64,000 bases of DNA, from contig CAYYQW010000009.1 of NCBI GenBank assembly GCA_964472505.1, positions 16,046 through 80,045 of the forward strand, read 5' to 3'. This stretch comes from JAYEIA01 sp964472505 (GTDB lineage: Bacteria > Bacteroidota > Bacteroidia > Bacteroidales > JAADGE01). The notes beneath the pieces are model-generated. The model did not search any database. It had not been told where the DNA came from and worked only from the letters and a program-made list of their open reading frames with translations. Both the position numbers and the translations under genes were made by a program. Positions 43,398 to 52,438 of the stretch are shown here, piece after piece (the first letter of the stretch is position 1; each line of letters starts with the position of its first letter).

Positions 43398-43940
43398 ATG
43401 AAAAAAGCGTTGGCACGGTTTATACTAAAACTGTTTGGGTGGAAAATCAAAGGTGAAATTCCGAAAGAAAAAAAATACGTATTGGCCGTAGCGCCGCATA
43501 CCAGTGCACTGGATATGATTCTCGGCAAGCTGCATACTTGGGCAAAAGGCTATCAACCGCGTATAATTGTAAAAAAAGAGTTTTTTTATTTTCCGGTGGG
43601 CTATATTTTGAGAGCTTGGGGTGCTGTTCCCATCGACCGGCAAAATCCAAAAAACTTGGTGGAACAAATTGCCGATGAATTTGATAAAAACGATGAGTTT
43701 ATTTTGGTGATAACACCGGAAGGTACTCGGAAAGCCAACCCAAACTGGAAGACCGGTTTTTATCGTATCGCCCAAAGTGCCAATGTGCCTATTTACATGA
43801 TATATGCCGATTTTAAGAAAAAAGAAATCGGATATCTCGGACGCTTTGAACCTACCGGTAATATGGAAGAAGACATCCGAGGAATTAAAGAACACTATCG
43901 AGGAATAACCGCCTACCATCCCGAACGGTTTGAAATATAA
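43398..43940 (+). CDS. PlsC-like lysophospholipid acyltransferase
   Basis: This 180-residue member of the 1-acylglycerol-3-phosphate acyltransferase superfamily has HxxxxD in VAPHTSALDMILGK (near 32), the acceptor motif EGTR in ITPEGTRKANPNWKTGFYRIA (near 114), and GAVPIDRQ between them. It is short and lacks a long membrane helix, like the small acyltransferases annotated as glycerol acyltransferases in Bacteroidota. The likely reaction is acyl transfer to a lysophospholipid or aminolipid at the inner membrane. Its exact acceptor is unknown. Confidence 0.88.
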   Translation: MKKALARFILKLFGWKIKGEIPKEKKYVLAVAPHTSALDMILGKLHTWAKGYQPRIIVKKEFFYFPVGYILRAWGAVPIDRQNPKNLVEQIADEFDKNDEFILVITPEGTRKANPNWKTGFYRIAQSANVPIYMIYADFKKKEIGYLGRFEPTGNMEEDIRGIKEHYRGITAYHPERFEI

Positions 43941-43970
43941 ACTGTTATATTTTTAGTTATTGGATTATGT

Positions 43971-44060
43971 GAGTACTCCGAAAAAGCTGTAATTCAATGA
44001 GTAAAATTGTAAATGTCTGATAATTAACAACCGATGGGTTAACCCGTCGGTTATAACAAA
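43971..44060 (+). repeat. Intergenic repeat, copy B (pairs with 22446-22538)
   Basis: This is a direct copy of the sequence at 22446 with about four fifths identity by eye. The palindrome CCGATGGGTTAACCCGTCGG (44031-44050) is a stronger hairpin here than in copy A. It starts 31 bases after the acyltransferase stop codon. The base changes between the copies preserve pairing. Confidence 0.7.
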
Positions 44061-44133
44061 CGCCCTGCGAAACATTCCGCTTGTTTTTGTTTTAATATCG
44101 TAAAGTAGAATTAGTTATTTCAATTTTTGTCAG

Positions 44134-44141
44134 TATATTTG
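44134..44141 (+). promoter_or_regulatory. TAnnTTTG -7 box, omega-amidase gene
   Basis: TATATTTG is an exact -7 match, 34 bases before the ATG at 44175. It decides against an in-frame upstream start at 44127, which would lie upstream of the transcript. Confidence 0.5.
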
Positions 44142-44174
44142 AGGGGCGTTTTACAAATACACAACTTTAAGTCT

Positions 44175-44942
44175 ATGAAAGTAACATTGATACAATCAGA
44201 TATTGCGTGGGAAAATATTCCTGCAAATTTGGATACATACCGTCAAAAGATACTTGCAGCTGAGAAAACCGATTTATTGGTGCTGCCGGAGATGTTTGCC
44301 ACCGGATTTACTATGCAGCCCGAGCATTTTGCTCAGAGCAGCGACGGGAGCATCATCCAGTTTCTGAGAGAATCAGCCGCTGAAACGGGAGCGGCCATAG
44401 CAACAACTTATGCCTGCAAAGATACCGGTAAATATTATAACCGTTTTGTATTTGTGCAGCCCGACGGAAGCTGTGAAACTTACGACAAGCGACATCTTTT
44501 TGGTTTTGCAGGCGAGAACCAACATTACACCGCCGGAAAAGAACGTGTGATAATAAATTACAAAGGCTTTCGTATTTTGCCGCAAGTTTGTTATGATTTG
44601 CGTTTTCCGGTTTGGAGCCGCAACCGGGGCGATTATGATTTGCTGCTTTATGTGGCCAATTGGCCGGGAAGAAGGCGCAATGCCTGGCGGATACTTTTGC
44701 AGGCTCGCGCTCACGAGAATCAAGCTTATGTTATCGGTGTAAACCGAACGGGAGATGATGGCAACGGTGTAGGCCATTCCGGCGACTCCATGCTGGTTGA
44801 CCCGCGCGGCAATCTGCTTATTGATTTATCTTCAGGTAAGGAAGAAATTGAAAGCGCAAACATTGATATTGATGAAGTCAGAAAGCTTCGAGAAAAATTC
44901 AGAGCTGCCGCTGATGCCGATAATTTTGAAATCATTAATTGA
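44175..44942 (+). CDS. Omega-amidase of the nitrilase superfamily (YafV/Nit2-like)
   Basis: This 255-residue carbon-nitrogen hydrolase starts at the ATG at 44175 (MKVTLIQSDIAWENI). It has the catalytic triad Glu in VLPEMFATGFTM, Lys in YDKRHLFGFAGE and Cys in LPQVCYDLRFPVWSRN, plus NRTGDDGNGVGHSGDSMLVDP. These words match YafV/Nit2, which hydrolyse alpha-ketoglutaramate and alpha-ketosuccinamate, cleaning up glutamine transaminase products. It has its own promoter box. Other nitrilase-branch amidases are possible but fit less well. Confidence 0.9.
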   Translation: MKVTLIQSDIAWENIPANLDTYRQKILAAEKTDLLVLPEMFATGFTMQPEHFAQSSDGSIIQFLRESAAETGAAIATTYACKDTGKYYNRFVFVQPDGSCETYDKRHLFGFAGENQHYTAGKERVIINYKGFRILPQVCYDLRFPVWSRNRGDYDLLLYVANWPGRRRNAWRILLQARAHENQAYVIGVNRTGDDGNGVGHSGDSMLVDPRGNLLIDLSSGKEEIESANIDIDEVRKLREKFRAAADADNFEIIN

Positions 44943-45058
44943 ATGAAGATGCTGTGGTTTCGCTTGGGGTCTTTATTTTCCGAAATGTTTCGATTCTCCG
45001 ATAATTCCATAGAGACAGGCTGCTTTCGGATAGCTTAAATTTTCAAGCAATTCTATGT

Positions 45059-45544
45059 TCACATACAGTTGCTAAGAGTGTCTCGCCCAAAAATGCTGAC
45101 TTTATGGAGAGCACTATTAAGCGCTTCAAATTTCCCTTTTATCTTTTTTAGCTTTTTATATTCAATCTGTTCGAAATTAAGTTCAATGGCTTTAGGGTTG
45201 TCGTATGTTTGAATAAATACTTTATTAATCTTAATTTCAACAGCTTTAATATTTGATATTTCAATACAGTTTATTTTCTTGTCAGCTTTTAGAAAGTATC
45301 GTATTTTATTATCATCCCATTCAATAAAGTATTTCTTATACTTGAGATTATATATTCCAATTAGAATAAAAATTATTCCTTGTCCCATATAAATTATGGA
45401 ATTCCAATCATTACTCGGGAATTGACTGTCAAAATCCGAGTAACTTATCAGCATGGCAATACCAAGAATAAAAAAAACAAATCCAACTGCAATAAATGCT
45501 TTGGTAGATTTTTGGTGAATTTCATAAATATTAACCCGTTCCAA
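45059..45544 (-). CDS. Small membrane protein with PH-like domain, unknown function
   Basis: This 161-residue protein (TTG start at 45544) has two transmembrane helices (about 16-34, FIAVGFVFFILGIAMLIS, and 47-65, IIYMGQGIIFILIGIYNL) followed by a beta-rich segment (YFIEWDDNKIRYFLKADKKI, IKAVEIKINKVFIQTYD) and a C-terminal helix. The layout matches bacterial PH-domain membrane proteins. It is rich in Lys and Ile compared with its neighbours, as its more AT-rich DNA suggests, so it may be a recent arrival. I cannot name a role. It converges with the omega-amidase gene. Confidence 0.6.
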   Translation of the reverse strand: MERVNIYEIHQKSTKAFIAVGFVFFILGIAMLISYSDFDSQFPSNDWNSIIYMGQGIIFILIGIYNLKYKKYFIEWDDNKIRYFLKADKKINCIEISNIKAVEIKINKVFIQTYDNPKAIELNFEQIEYKKLKKIKGKFEALNSALHKVSIFGRDTLSNCM

Positions 45545-45641
45545 TTTTATTAAATATTATTTAGAATATTAGATTAATTTGTATGTGAAAACCATACCAA
45601 AATGGCTTTTAATTTTACCCTTCATAATTAAAATGTAGAGC

Positions 45642-46256
45642 TTATTCTTTAAGCGGTTCAACGCCTTCGCGGAGCAGTTCGGTTTTTCCGTCGGTACAGT
45701 CCACAACGGCAGAAGCAACATTGTTTCCGTAACCGCCGTCAATTACAGCGTCCACATGATGTTCGTACTTTTCATATATTAGGGTTGGGTCTGAAGTATA
45801 TTCCACAATATCATTGTCATCTCTAATTGATGTTGTCAAAATTGGGTTTCCCACTTCTTTAATAAGCTCTTGAATAATTCGGTTATCGGGAATACGTACG
45901 CCCAGAGTTTTTTTGCTTTTTCGGAATATTTGCGGAATTTCGCTGTTGGCTTCCAGAATAAATGTGAAAGGCCCGGGCGTATTCTTTTTTAGCATTTTAA
46001 AGGTACTGTTAGGCAAGGGCTTGGTATAATTGCTCACCATGCTGATATCGTCAAACAAGAATGAAAAATCAGCCTTTTTAAGTTTCAAGCCTTTAAGCTT
46101 TGCCACTTTTTCAGCTGCAGCCGTATTGTATATATCGCAGCCCAAACCATAAACCGAGTCGGTGGGGAAAATTATTATACCGCCGTCTTTAATGATTTTT
46201 GCTATGTCTTGAATATAATTTTTCTGCGGAGTTTCCGGGTGTATTTTTAGTAACAT
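45642..46256 (-). CDS. YrdC/Sua5/YciO family protein (threonylcarbamoyl-AMP synthase-like)
   Basis: This 204-residue protein has the YrdC-fold words IIIFPTDSVYGLGCDI (residues about 29-44), VAKLKGLKLKKADFSFLF, NTPGPFTFILEA, KTLGVRIPDN and GNPILTTSIR. The KLKGL...KADFSFLFDDI block is closer to the YciO branch than to TsaC, which usually has KxRP. TsaC makes the threonylcarbamoyl-AMP used for t6A37 of tRNA; the role of YciO is less certain. As the only YrdC-fold gene visible it could be either. It lies 33 bases downstream of nadE on the same strand, so the two are probably co-transcribed. Confidence 0.88.
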   Translation of the reverse strand: MLLKIHPETPQKNYIQDIAKIIKDGGIIIFPTDSVYGLGCDIYNTAAAEKVAKLKGLKLKKADFSFLFDDISMVSNYTKPLPNSTFKMLKKNTPGPFTFILEANSEIPQIFRKSKKTLGVRIPDNRIIQELIKEVGNPILTTSIRDDNDIVEYTSDPTLIYEKYEHHVDAVIDGGYGNNVASAVVDCTDGKTELLREGVEPLKE

Positions 46257-46289
46257 GGTTTGGTGTTTAGTAATTAGAATAAAAAGAAA

Positions 46290-47120
46290 TTATTTAAGTA
46301 CAGGTACATCAGTGATTTGCTCTCTCGGGATATTGAACGGGTTATTTCGCTTGTAAGCCGAATTTTTATAGCGTTGTACTACCGGGTGGTCATGAAAATT
46401 GCTGTCTTCCGGGTTTTTCAGCGCGTGTATTAAAATGCGGTCCACTTCTTGGTAAGTATCGGCTTTTATTTGCTCCAAGTCGCTGTCGGTAATTCCCAGC
46501 CCGTCGGTAGGTATTGCATCGGTACACATAGAGAGCGCTCGCGCCTGTCTGATGTCGGAATTGCTTTTGGTAAGATATTCTGCCATTTCAAATACTTCGG
46601 TTTTCCAAAGGTTTTGTATGGGGCCAAAATCTCCCACATCACCGTGCAAAGTCCAAAAGCCTAAAAGATATTCGGTATAATTATCGGTGGAAAGTACCAT
46701 GCCTTTGTGTTGTGAAGCCAAATCGTAGAGTACCTGCATGCGCAGCCGGGCTTTTATGTTGCCCATGCGTACTTTGAAATGCTGTTCACTTGGGTCTGTT
46801 TTGCCGGCATCTTCGGCAATGAGTGGTTGTATCGTTTGATAAGCTTTGGTAAGGTTGAGCTCTTTAAAATCGTGAGCATAAGCTTCGCCTACATGCTTGG
46901 CTCGGGTTATTTCATTTTGCTTGTTAGTTTCAATGGTAATGCTTCTGCCAATTAGTTTAATGTCCAAAGAATCACAAACCGGGCGAGCCAAAGCTGCCGT
47001 CAGGGCACTGTCTATTCCTCCGGAAATGCCCAGTACCAAGGCTTTTAATTTATGTTTTTTGAGATAATTTGTAAGAATGCTGCGGATATTTTCTACCGCT
47101 GATTCATAGTTTGTAATCAT
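46290..47120 (-). CDS. nadE: NAD synthetase (ammonia-dependent)
   Basis: This 276-residue enzyme amidates nicotinate adenine dinucleotide to NAD using ATP. It has the PP-loop GISGGIDSALTAALA (residues 32-46), RLRMQVLYDLA, STDNYTEYLLGFWTLHGDVGDFGPI in parts and NLWKTEVFEMAEYL. There is no glutaminase domain, so ammonia must be supplied, as in the Escherichia coli enzyme. The C-terminal part (NPFNIPRE) fits this type. It heads a likely two-gene unit with the YrdC-family gene. Confidence 0.94.
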   Translation of the reverse strand: MITNYESAVENIRSILTNYLKKHKLKALVLGISGGIDSALTAALARPVCDSLDIKLIGRSITIETNKQNEITRAKHVGEAYAHDFKELNLTKAYQTIQPLIAEDAGKTDPSEQHFKVRMGNIKARLRMQVLYDLASQHKGMVLSTDNYTEYLLGFWTLHGDVGDFGPIQNLWKTEVFEMAEYLTKSNSDIRQARALSMCTDAIPTDGLGITDSDLEQIKADTYQEVDRILIHALKNPEDSNFHDHPVVQRYKNSAYKRNNPFNIPREQITDVPVLK

Positions 47121-47405
47121 CTTTTTGTTTATTGGTGTTTTGCAAAAATATAAAAAATGAACGAATAAACGTACAATTTACTTTAAAGTCGGTTAAATAT
47201 TGCTTAGCCGGTATGTTAATTATTTCTATTCGTGCATTCGTGACTTTACATTGCTTATTTTTTGATGAAATTTAGCTTTTTCATTAAGCCCGGTAAATAT
47301 ATTGCTTTAATTTTGCAACAGCTTCGAACGGATTAAAATTTTTTTGAACTTAAGAGTGTTGATACTTATAATATTTAAGAATTTAAATTGAATTAAAACA
47401 AAAAT

Positions 47406-49721
47406 ATGAAGAAGGTAATTACAGCTATAATCCTGCTTTTTGCAATTGGGACGACTTATTCACAAAAAAATACACTAAGCGGTTATGTGCGCGATGCTCA
47501 AACCGGAGAGGATATCATTGGCGCTTATATTACCCTTGAGGGCGGCACCGAAGGAACGGTAAGCAATGTGTACGGTTTTTATTCCTTGAGTTTACCCAAA
47601 GGGAAATATGTGATTAATTACAATTTTATAGGATATATGCCTCAGAAAATTGAAGTGGATTTAAGCCAAAACAGAACTCTTAGTATAGAATTGCAGCCTT
47701 CCGATGCCGAAATTGACGAAATAACCGTTTACGGCGAGGCCGAGGATAAGAATGTGAGCAGTGCCGAGTCCGGTGTTACAACCATAAATCCGAAAGAAAT
47801 AAGAATTGTGCCGGTTTTGTTCGGTGAAAACGATTTGCTCAAAACCATACAATTGCTTCCGGGGGTGAAAACTGCCGGTGAAGGCAACAGCGGTTTTTAT
47901 GTGCGCGGAGGTGCCGTTGACGGGAACCTTATTCTCTTGGACGAAGCTCCGGTTTATAATGCATCGCATTTGTTGGGTTTTTTCTCCGTATTTAATTCCG
48001 ATGCCGTAAAAGATTTAAAACTCTACAAAGGAACTGCTCCTGCACAGTACGGTGGGCGATTATCTTCCGTTCTTGATATCAAAATGAATGACGGAAACAT
48101 GAAGCGTTTTACGGCTAACGGCGGACTGGGAATGATTGCTTCGCGGCTCACTCTGGAAGGCCCTATAGTTAAAGACAAAGCCTCTTATATCATTTCCGGA
48201 AGGCGCACCTATGCCGACCTTTTTCTTGTTTTTGCACCCGAAGAAGACCAACGCAATACCGATTTATATTTCTATGATTTGAATGCTAAAGTTAATTGGA
48301 AAATAAACAACAAAAACCGCCTGTTTGCTTCCGCTTATATTGGGCGTGATGTTTTTAATTTTAATGATTTTGTGGGGATTAATTGGGGAAATAAGACCGT
48401 TACACTTCGCTGGAATCATGTGTTTGGAGAAAAACTCTTTTTAAACTCTACCTTGCTCTACAGCGATTATGATTATACCATTTCTCTCGGTATTAATGAC
48501 GGGACTGCAAATATATTTTCAGGCATTCGAGATAAGAGCATTAAAGAAGACTTTCAATATTTTATAAACCCTCGGCATCAACTGCGATTTGGTTTAAACA
48601 GCACCTACCATATTTTTCATCCCGGTGAAATTTTTACCGAGGGGATTTCCTTTGTAAATGATAAAAAAGTAGATGATCAATATGGATTTGAAAATGCTGC
48701 CTACATTTCACATGAGGCTGAATTCTCCGATAAGTTTAAACTCACTTACGGTATGCGATTTTCGGCTTTCTGTGTGATGGGGCCGGCTACGGTCTATGAA
48801 TTTAATGAAAGGCGCGATGTGGTTGATTCAAGTTTATACGCTAATAATGAGATTATAAAAACTTATACCAATTGGGAGCCTCGCATCACCGGTACGTTTT
48901 TGTTTGATGACAGAAGTTCGGTAAAAGCTTCCTACACTCGCAATGCACAGTATTTGCACCTGCTTTCGAATACCACAGCCTCAAATCCAACCGATATCTG
49001 GTATCCGACAACTGCTGCTGTAAAGCCCGGCTTAGCCGATTTATATTCTCTGGGCTATTATCGGAATTTTAAGGATAATATGTTTGAAACATCGGCCGAA
49101 ATTTATTATAAAAACATGTATCATTTAATCGATTATCGTAACGGAGCCAATGTTTTGCTTAACGAATACTTAGAATCCGATTTGGTTTTCGGAAGTGGCT
49201 ATTCTTACGGCTTGGAAGTCTATTTGAATAAACGGCTCGGGAAATTTACCGGCTGGATTAGCTACACTTGGTCGCGAACCGAAAGCGTTTTTGAAGAAAT
49301 TAACGACGGCGAATATTTTCCCTTGCGGCAAGATCGACGACATGATTTTTCGGCTACTTTGATATATCGCCCCTTAGAGCGTTGGAGCTTTTCCGCTTCG
49401 TGGATTTATTATACCGGCGATGCCGTAACTTTTCCCTCGGGCTTGTATGTGGTAAACGGACTGCCGGTGAGTTTATATACCGAACGAAACGGCTACAGAA
49501 TGCCCGATTATCACAGAGCCGATTTATCGATTACCTACCATAACAAGCCCAAAAAACGGTGGAAATCAAGTTGGAATTTGTCTTTTTATAATGTGTATGC
49601 CCGAAAAAATGCTTTTCAAATATCTTTTGAACCAAAAGAGGAAAGCACCTTTGAATTTCAGGCCGTTCGCTTGGCTTTGTTCTCCATAGTACCGGCCATT
49701 ACTTATAATTTTGAATTTTGA
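47406..49721 (+). CDS. TonB-dependent outer-membrane receptor
   Basis: This 771-residue receptor has a signal peptide (MKKVITAIILLFAIGTTYSQ), a carboxypeptidase-regulatory-like domain (about 22-100, LSGYVRDAQTGEDIIGAYIT, VSNVYGFYSLSLPKGKY), a plug domain (about 115-225, with LLPGVKTAGEGNSGFYVRGG and LLDEAPVYNASHLLGFFSVFN) and a 22-strand-type barrel to the C-terminus (IVPAITYNFEF). The plug motif VRGGAVDGNLILLDEAP is typical of receptors not paired with SusD, and no susD follows. Substrate unknown; siderophore, cobalamin and peptide uptake are all possible. Confidence 0.93.
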   Translation: MKKVITAIILLFAIGTTYSQKNTLSGYVRDAQTGEDIIGAYITLEGGTEGTVSNVYGFYSLSLPKGKYVINYNFIGYMPQKIEVDLSQNRTLSIELQPSDAEIDEITVYGEAEDKNVSSAESGVTTINPKEIRIVPVLFGENDLLKTIQLLPGVKTAGEGNSGFYVRGGAVDGNLILLDEAPVYNASHLLGFFSVFNSDAVKDLKLYKGTAPAQYGGRLSSVLDIKMNDGNMKRFTANGGLGMIASRLTLEGPIVKDKASYIISGRRTYADLFLVFAPEEDQRNTDLYFYDLNAKVNWKINNKNRLFASAYIGRDVFNFNDFVGINWGNKTVTLRWNHVFGEKLFLNSTLLYSDYDYTISLGINDGTANIFSGIRDKSIKEDFQYFINPRHQLRFGLNSTYHIFHPGEIFTEGISFVNDKKVDDQYGFENAAYISHEAEFSDKFKLTYGMRFSAFCVMGPATVYEFNERRDVVDSSLYANNEIIKTYTNWEPRITGTFLFDDRSSVKASYTRNAQYLHLLSNTTASNPTDIWYPTTAAVKPGLADLYSLGYYRNFKDNMFETSAEIYYKNMYHLIDYRNGANVLLNEYLESDLVFGSGYSYGLEVYLNKRLGKFTGWISYTWSRTESVFEEINDGEYFPLRQDRRHDFSATLIYRPLERWSFSASWIYYTGDAVTFPSGLYVVNGLPVSLYTERNGYRMPDYHRADLSITYHNKPKKRWKSSWNLSFYNVYARKNAFQISFEPKEESTFEFQAVRLALFSIVPAITYNFEF

Positions 49722-49763
49722 TAAACAGCAATTTATTTATGACCGGATATTCAGAAATTTTTA

Positions 49764-49771
49764 TATATTTG
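49764..49771 (+). promoter_or_regulatory. TAnnTTTG -7 box, first hemerythrin gene
   Basis: TATATTTG is an exact -7 match 24 bases before the ATG at 49796. Confidence 0.5.
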
Positions 49772-49795
49772 TCTTAAATAAAATAATAAATTCTT

Positions 49796-50194
49796 ATGGC
49801 ATATTTTAATTGGAATAAATCAATGAGTGTTGAGAACGAAGAAATTGACAGTCAACACAAACAATGGATTGACACCATTGAAAATTTTTATCAGGGAATC
49901 CAAGGCGGATCTTCTAAAGACCACATGAAGACGCTGATAAAAAGCATGAAAGACTATACCGTTTTTCATTTTAAGAAAGAAGAAGACTACATGCGCAGTA
50001 TGGGATATCCCGAGTTGGAAGATCATATCAAAATCCATCAAGCTTTTATAAAAAAAGTAGAGGATTTTGAAGAGCGTTTTAACAGCGGTAAACTGTTGCT
50101 TTCTCTTGAGGTAACCAACTTCATGAAAGATTGGGTTGTAAATCATATTATGACGGCCGATAAAAAATATGCCGAGTTTGATATGAATCAATAA
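49796..50194 (+). CDS. Bacteriohemerythrin
   Basis: This 132-residue four-helix protein should bind a di-iron centre and oxygen. It has the ligands in order: His in SQHKQWIDTIENFY, His and Glu in FHFKKEEDYM, HxxxH in DHIKIHQAFIKKV, and His and Asp in VVNHIMTADKKYAEF. The spacing matches single-domain bacteriohemerythrins, which buffer or sense oxygen, often in microaerobic cells. A second, broken copy follows 127 bases downstream, so the pair is a tandem duplication. It has its own promoter box. Confidence 0.92.
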   Translation: MAYFNWNKSMSVENEEIDSQHKQWIDTIENFYQGIQGGSSKDHMKTLIKSMKDYTVFHFKKEEDYMRSMGYPELEDHIKIHQAFIKKVEDFEERFNSGKLLLSLEVTNFMKDWVVNHIMTADKKYAEFDMNQ

Positions 50195-50321
50195 ATTTTT
50201 TATTTTCTCACAGAGTATTTAGCGGACTGTACAATACTGATACAGTGTTGCTGAACGAATTTATTCGAATTTTTTCCGATTTTGTTCTTTTAGTTTTATT
50301 TTTAAAAATATCTTAATAAAT

Positions 50322-50725
50322 ATGGCTCACATCAATAGGAATCGCTCCATGGAAACCGGAATAGAAAGTATCGACAATCAGCACAGGCGTCTGGTGAAAA
50401 TGATTAATGAGTTTTATTCCGAAATGGATAAAAATTCTCCCAAAGAAAAAATGTTGGAACTTCTGAAAGGATTGAAAAATTATACTCAATATCATTTTGA
50501 GGATGAGGAGGCTTTAATGCGTGCCGTGAATTATCCGGATATTCAGGAGCACATTGCAATACATAAGACTTTTGTCAAGAAAATTTCGGATTTTGAACAA
50601 CGTTTTGTCAGCGGCAAGCTGCTTTTGACTCTGGAAGTTACAAATTTTATAATATAAAAGAGTGGATTGTAAAGCATATTATGGGCGAAGACATGAAGTA
50701 TGTTGCCTATTATGACAAGAATTAG
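50322..50725 (+). pseudogene. Second bacteriohemerythrin, frameshifted by a 5-bp tandem duplication
   Basis: The first 111 codons (to the stop at 50655-50657) match the upstream copy: DNQHRRLVKMINEFY, YHFEDEEALMRAVNYPD, EHIAIHKTFVKKISDFE, LLTLEVTNF. The frame then breaks. In the +2 frame the missing last helix continues as KEWIVKHIMGEDMKYVAYYDKN and ends at 50725, carrying the last His and Asp ligands. The break coincides with a perfect tandem TATAA-TATAA at 50648-50657; removing one unit restores the frame as TNFIKEW, parallel to TNFMKDW in the first copy. The truncated product would lack two iron ligands. A sequencing or assembly error is the alternative. Confidence 0.85.
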
Positions 50726-50742
50726 TCGATTGATACGCTAAC

Positions 50743-50785
50743 AAAAAAAGCAGATTTCCGAGTGTATTTGGGAATCTGCTTTTTG
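50743..50785. terminator. Bidirectional terminator between hemerythrin and the FloA-like operon
   Basis: AAAAAGCAGATTTCC pairs with GGAATCTGCTTTTT around AGTGTATTT with one bulge. It has A-runs on the left and T-runs on the right, so it can end transcripts from both sides. Confidence 0.85.
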
Positions 50786-50809
50786 TAATATAAAGATCGA
50801 ACCTTTTAA

Positions 50810-52339
50810 TTATTTGTTGTCGTCATTGTTGTCAATATCATCAAAATCTTCTTCGTATTCATCATCGTCATCCCGTTCGCTGATTATTTCGTCATCATCC
50901 ACAACATAGTCATTTTTTTCCTCTTGTTTTTTAGACTGAGCTTTTCCGAGTTCTCGTCGCATTTCGGTATCGGCTTCCGTGTTCATTATCTGTTGATATT
51001 GCTCTATGGAGAGTTTTCCGTCCATAAAAGCAGAGGCCATGGATTTTTTGACTTTCTCTTCAGCTCTTATGAGTTCTGCTTTAGCCGTTTCTGAGTCGGC
51101 CTTGGCTCGTTCGGCCTGAAGTGCTGCATGAATATCTCTTCCTACGGTAACCTCCGATACGTCAACCGAAAGAATGTCGTAGGCCGTTCCGTCGCCCAAG
51201 CTTTTGTTTTCTACAATATCAGCAAGCAGAAAAGGATCTTTCAGAATATCGTAATGTGTTCCGGCATGGCCAATTTCGGTAGAAAGCGCTTCGTCTATTC
51301 TGGCCAATACGGTTTGTTCGGTAGCTCCACCGATAACATTTTTCAGATTGGTTCTGAGTGTGAGCTTAAGTTTCATGTGTAATTGTATGCCGTCGCGGGC
51401 TACACCCGTTACGGTAGGCGTTTCTACCACAATGGGATATACGGCTGAATTAACGGCTTTTTCAACATCAATTCCGGAGAGGTCAATGGCCGCTATGTCT
51501 TTAAAAGTAACTTCTTGAAAATGTGCTTCTTTAGCGGCAATAAATGCATCTACGGTTTTGGTTACATCACCGTTGGCGAGATAATGTTCTTTGAGGTCTT
51601 TGAGGGTGAATACGTCGTAGCCGGCATTGTGGGCGGTTACTAAAGCTTCTACCACTTTTATTACATCTACATTGGCCAGATAATGGGCTGCCAGCTCTTT
51701 GAGTGATACCTCAAGCTCGGCATTGCGAGCCGTAATGAGGGCGTGCATTACGGTTTCTACATCTACTTTTGCCAGATATTGAGCGGCCAATTCATTGTAA
51801 GAAACCTCAAATCCTGCATTTACCGCACGAACGGCCGTTTTGGTAACGATTTCTACATTTACACCGGCCAGGTATTTTTGCATCATATCGCGCGTTTCAA
51901 TCTTGAGGCCGGCATTTTGAGCCAAAATCATGGTGTCAATAACCATTTTTTGCGGAATGTCCTGAAAGCGCATTTTAGTCATATTCCACCAGCCGGGTTT
52001 TATGCCTGAGAGCCTGGCTTCATACCATAAGCCCAGCGGTACAAAATACCAGAAGAAGAAGGGAACAGCTAATCCGAAAATTATAATCATTACAATCATA
52101 AAATACATGAAGCCGGAGCCCATGGTTTCATCGTCTTCAAAATTATCCGGTGATGTCGATATGCTTGAAGTTTCGGATTTTTTTGTTTGTTCTTTGTTTG
52201 CTTCGGTGTCATTGGCCGAATTGATTTCCTCAATACCGTCGATACTGCTGCCGGGCGTATCTTTCATTTCATCGTCGGCACAGGAAAAAAGCATCAGGCT
52301 GCTGACAAGAAGAAGTGCAATTACATGCTTTAGTTTCAT
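50810..52339 (-). CDS. FloA-like flotillin with expanded helical repeats and lipoprotein signal
   Basis: From the ATG at 52339 this 509-residue protein starts with a lipoprotein-type signal (MKLKHVIALLLVSSLMLFSC), an acidic linker and a transmembrane segment (about 70-95, FMIVMIIIFGLAVPFFFWYF). Five tandem ~32-residue units follow (about 130-298; ALITARNAELEVSLKELAAH, YLANVDVIKVVEALVTAHNA, AAIDLSGIDVEKAV). Then comes the FloA domain (VVETPTVTGVARDGIQLHMK, IGGATEQTVLARIDEAL, AYDILSVDVSEVTVGRDIHA), a coiled coil and an acidic tail (DDDDEYEEDFDDIDNNDD). Canonical FloA (YqfA) is about 330 residues with fewer units. FloA proteins form membrane microdomains. It is last of a six-gene operon; no nfeD adjoins. 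A lipobox plus a transmembrane helix is odd. Confidence 0.85.
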   Translation of the reverse strand: MKLKHVIALLLVSSLMLFSCADDEMKDTPGSSIDGIEEINSANDTEANKEQTKKSETSSISTSPDNFEDDETMGSGFMYFMIVMIIIFGLAVPFFFWYFVPLGLWYEARLSGIKPGWWNMTKMRFQDIPQKMVIDTMILAQNAGLKIETRDMMQKYLAGVNVEIVTKTAVRAVNAGFEVSYNELAAQYLAKVDVETVMHALITARNAELEVSLKELAAHYLANVDVIKVVEALVTAHNAGYDVFTLKDLKEHYLANGDVTKTVDAFIAAKEAHFQEVTFKDIAAIDLSGIDVEKAVNSAVYPIVVETPTVTGVARDGIQLHMKLKLTLRTNLKNVIGGATEQTVLARIDEALSTEIGHAGTHYDILKDPFLLADIVENKSLGDGTAYDILSVDVSEVTVGRDIHAALQAERAKADSETAKAELIRAEEKVKKSMASAFMDGKLSIEQYQQIMNTEADTEMRRELGKAQSKKQEEKNDYVVDDDEIISERDDDDEYEEDFDDIDNNDDNK

Positions 52340-52438
52340 GATTCTAAGGGGTTTAGCATATAAGAATACAAGTTTATTTGCAAATTTGTAAAAAACTCTT
52401 GTAAAAAACAATTTTAATTTGCTTTAAATGTTTTATTT

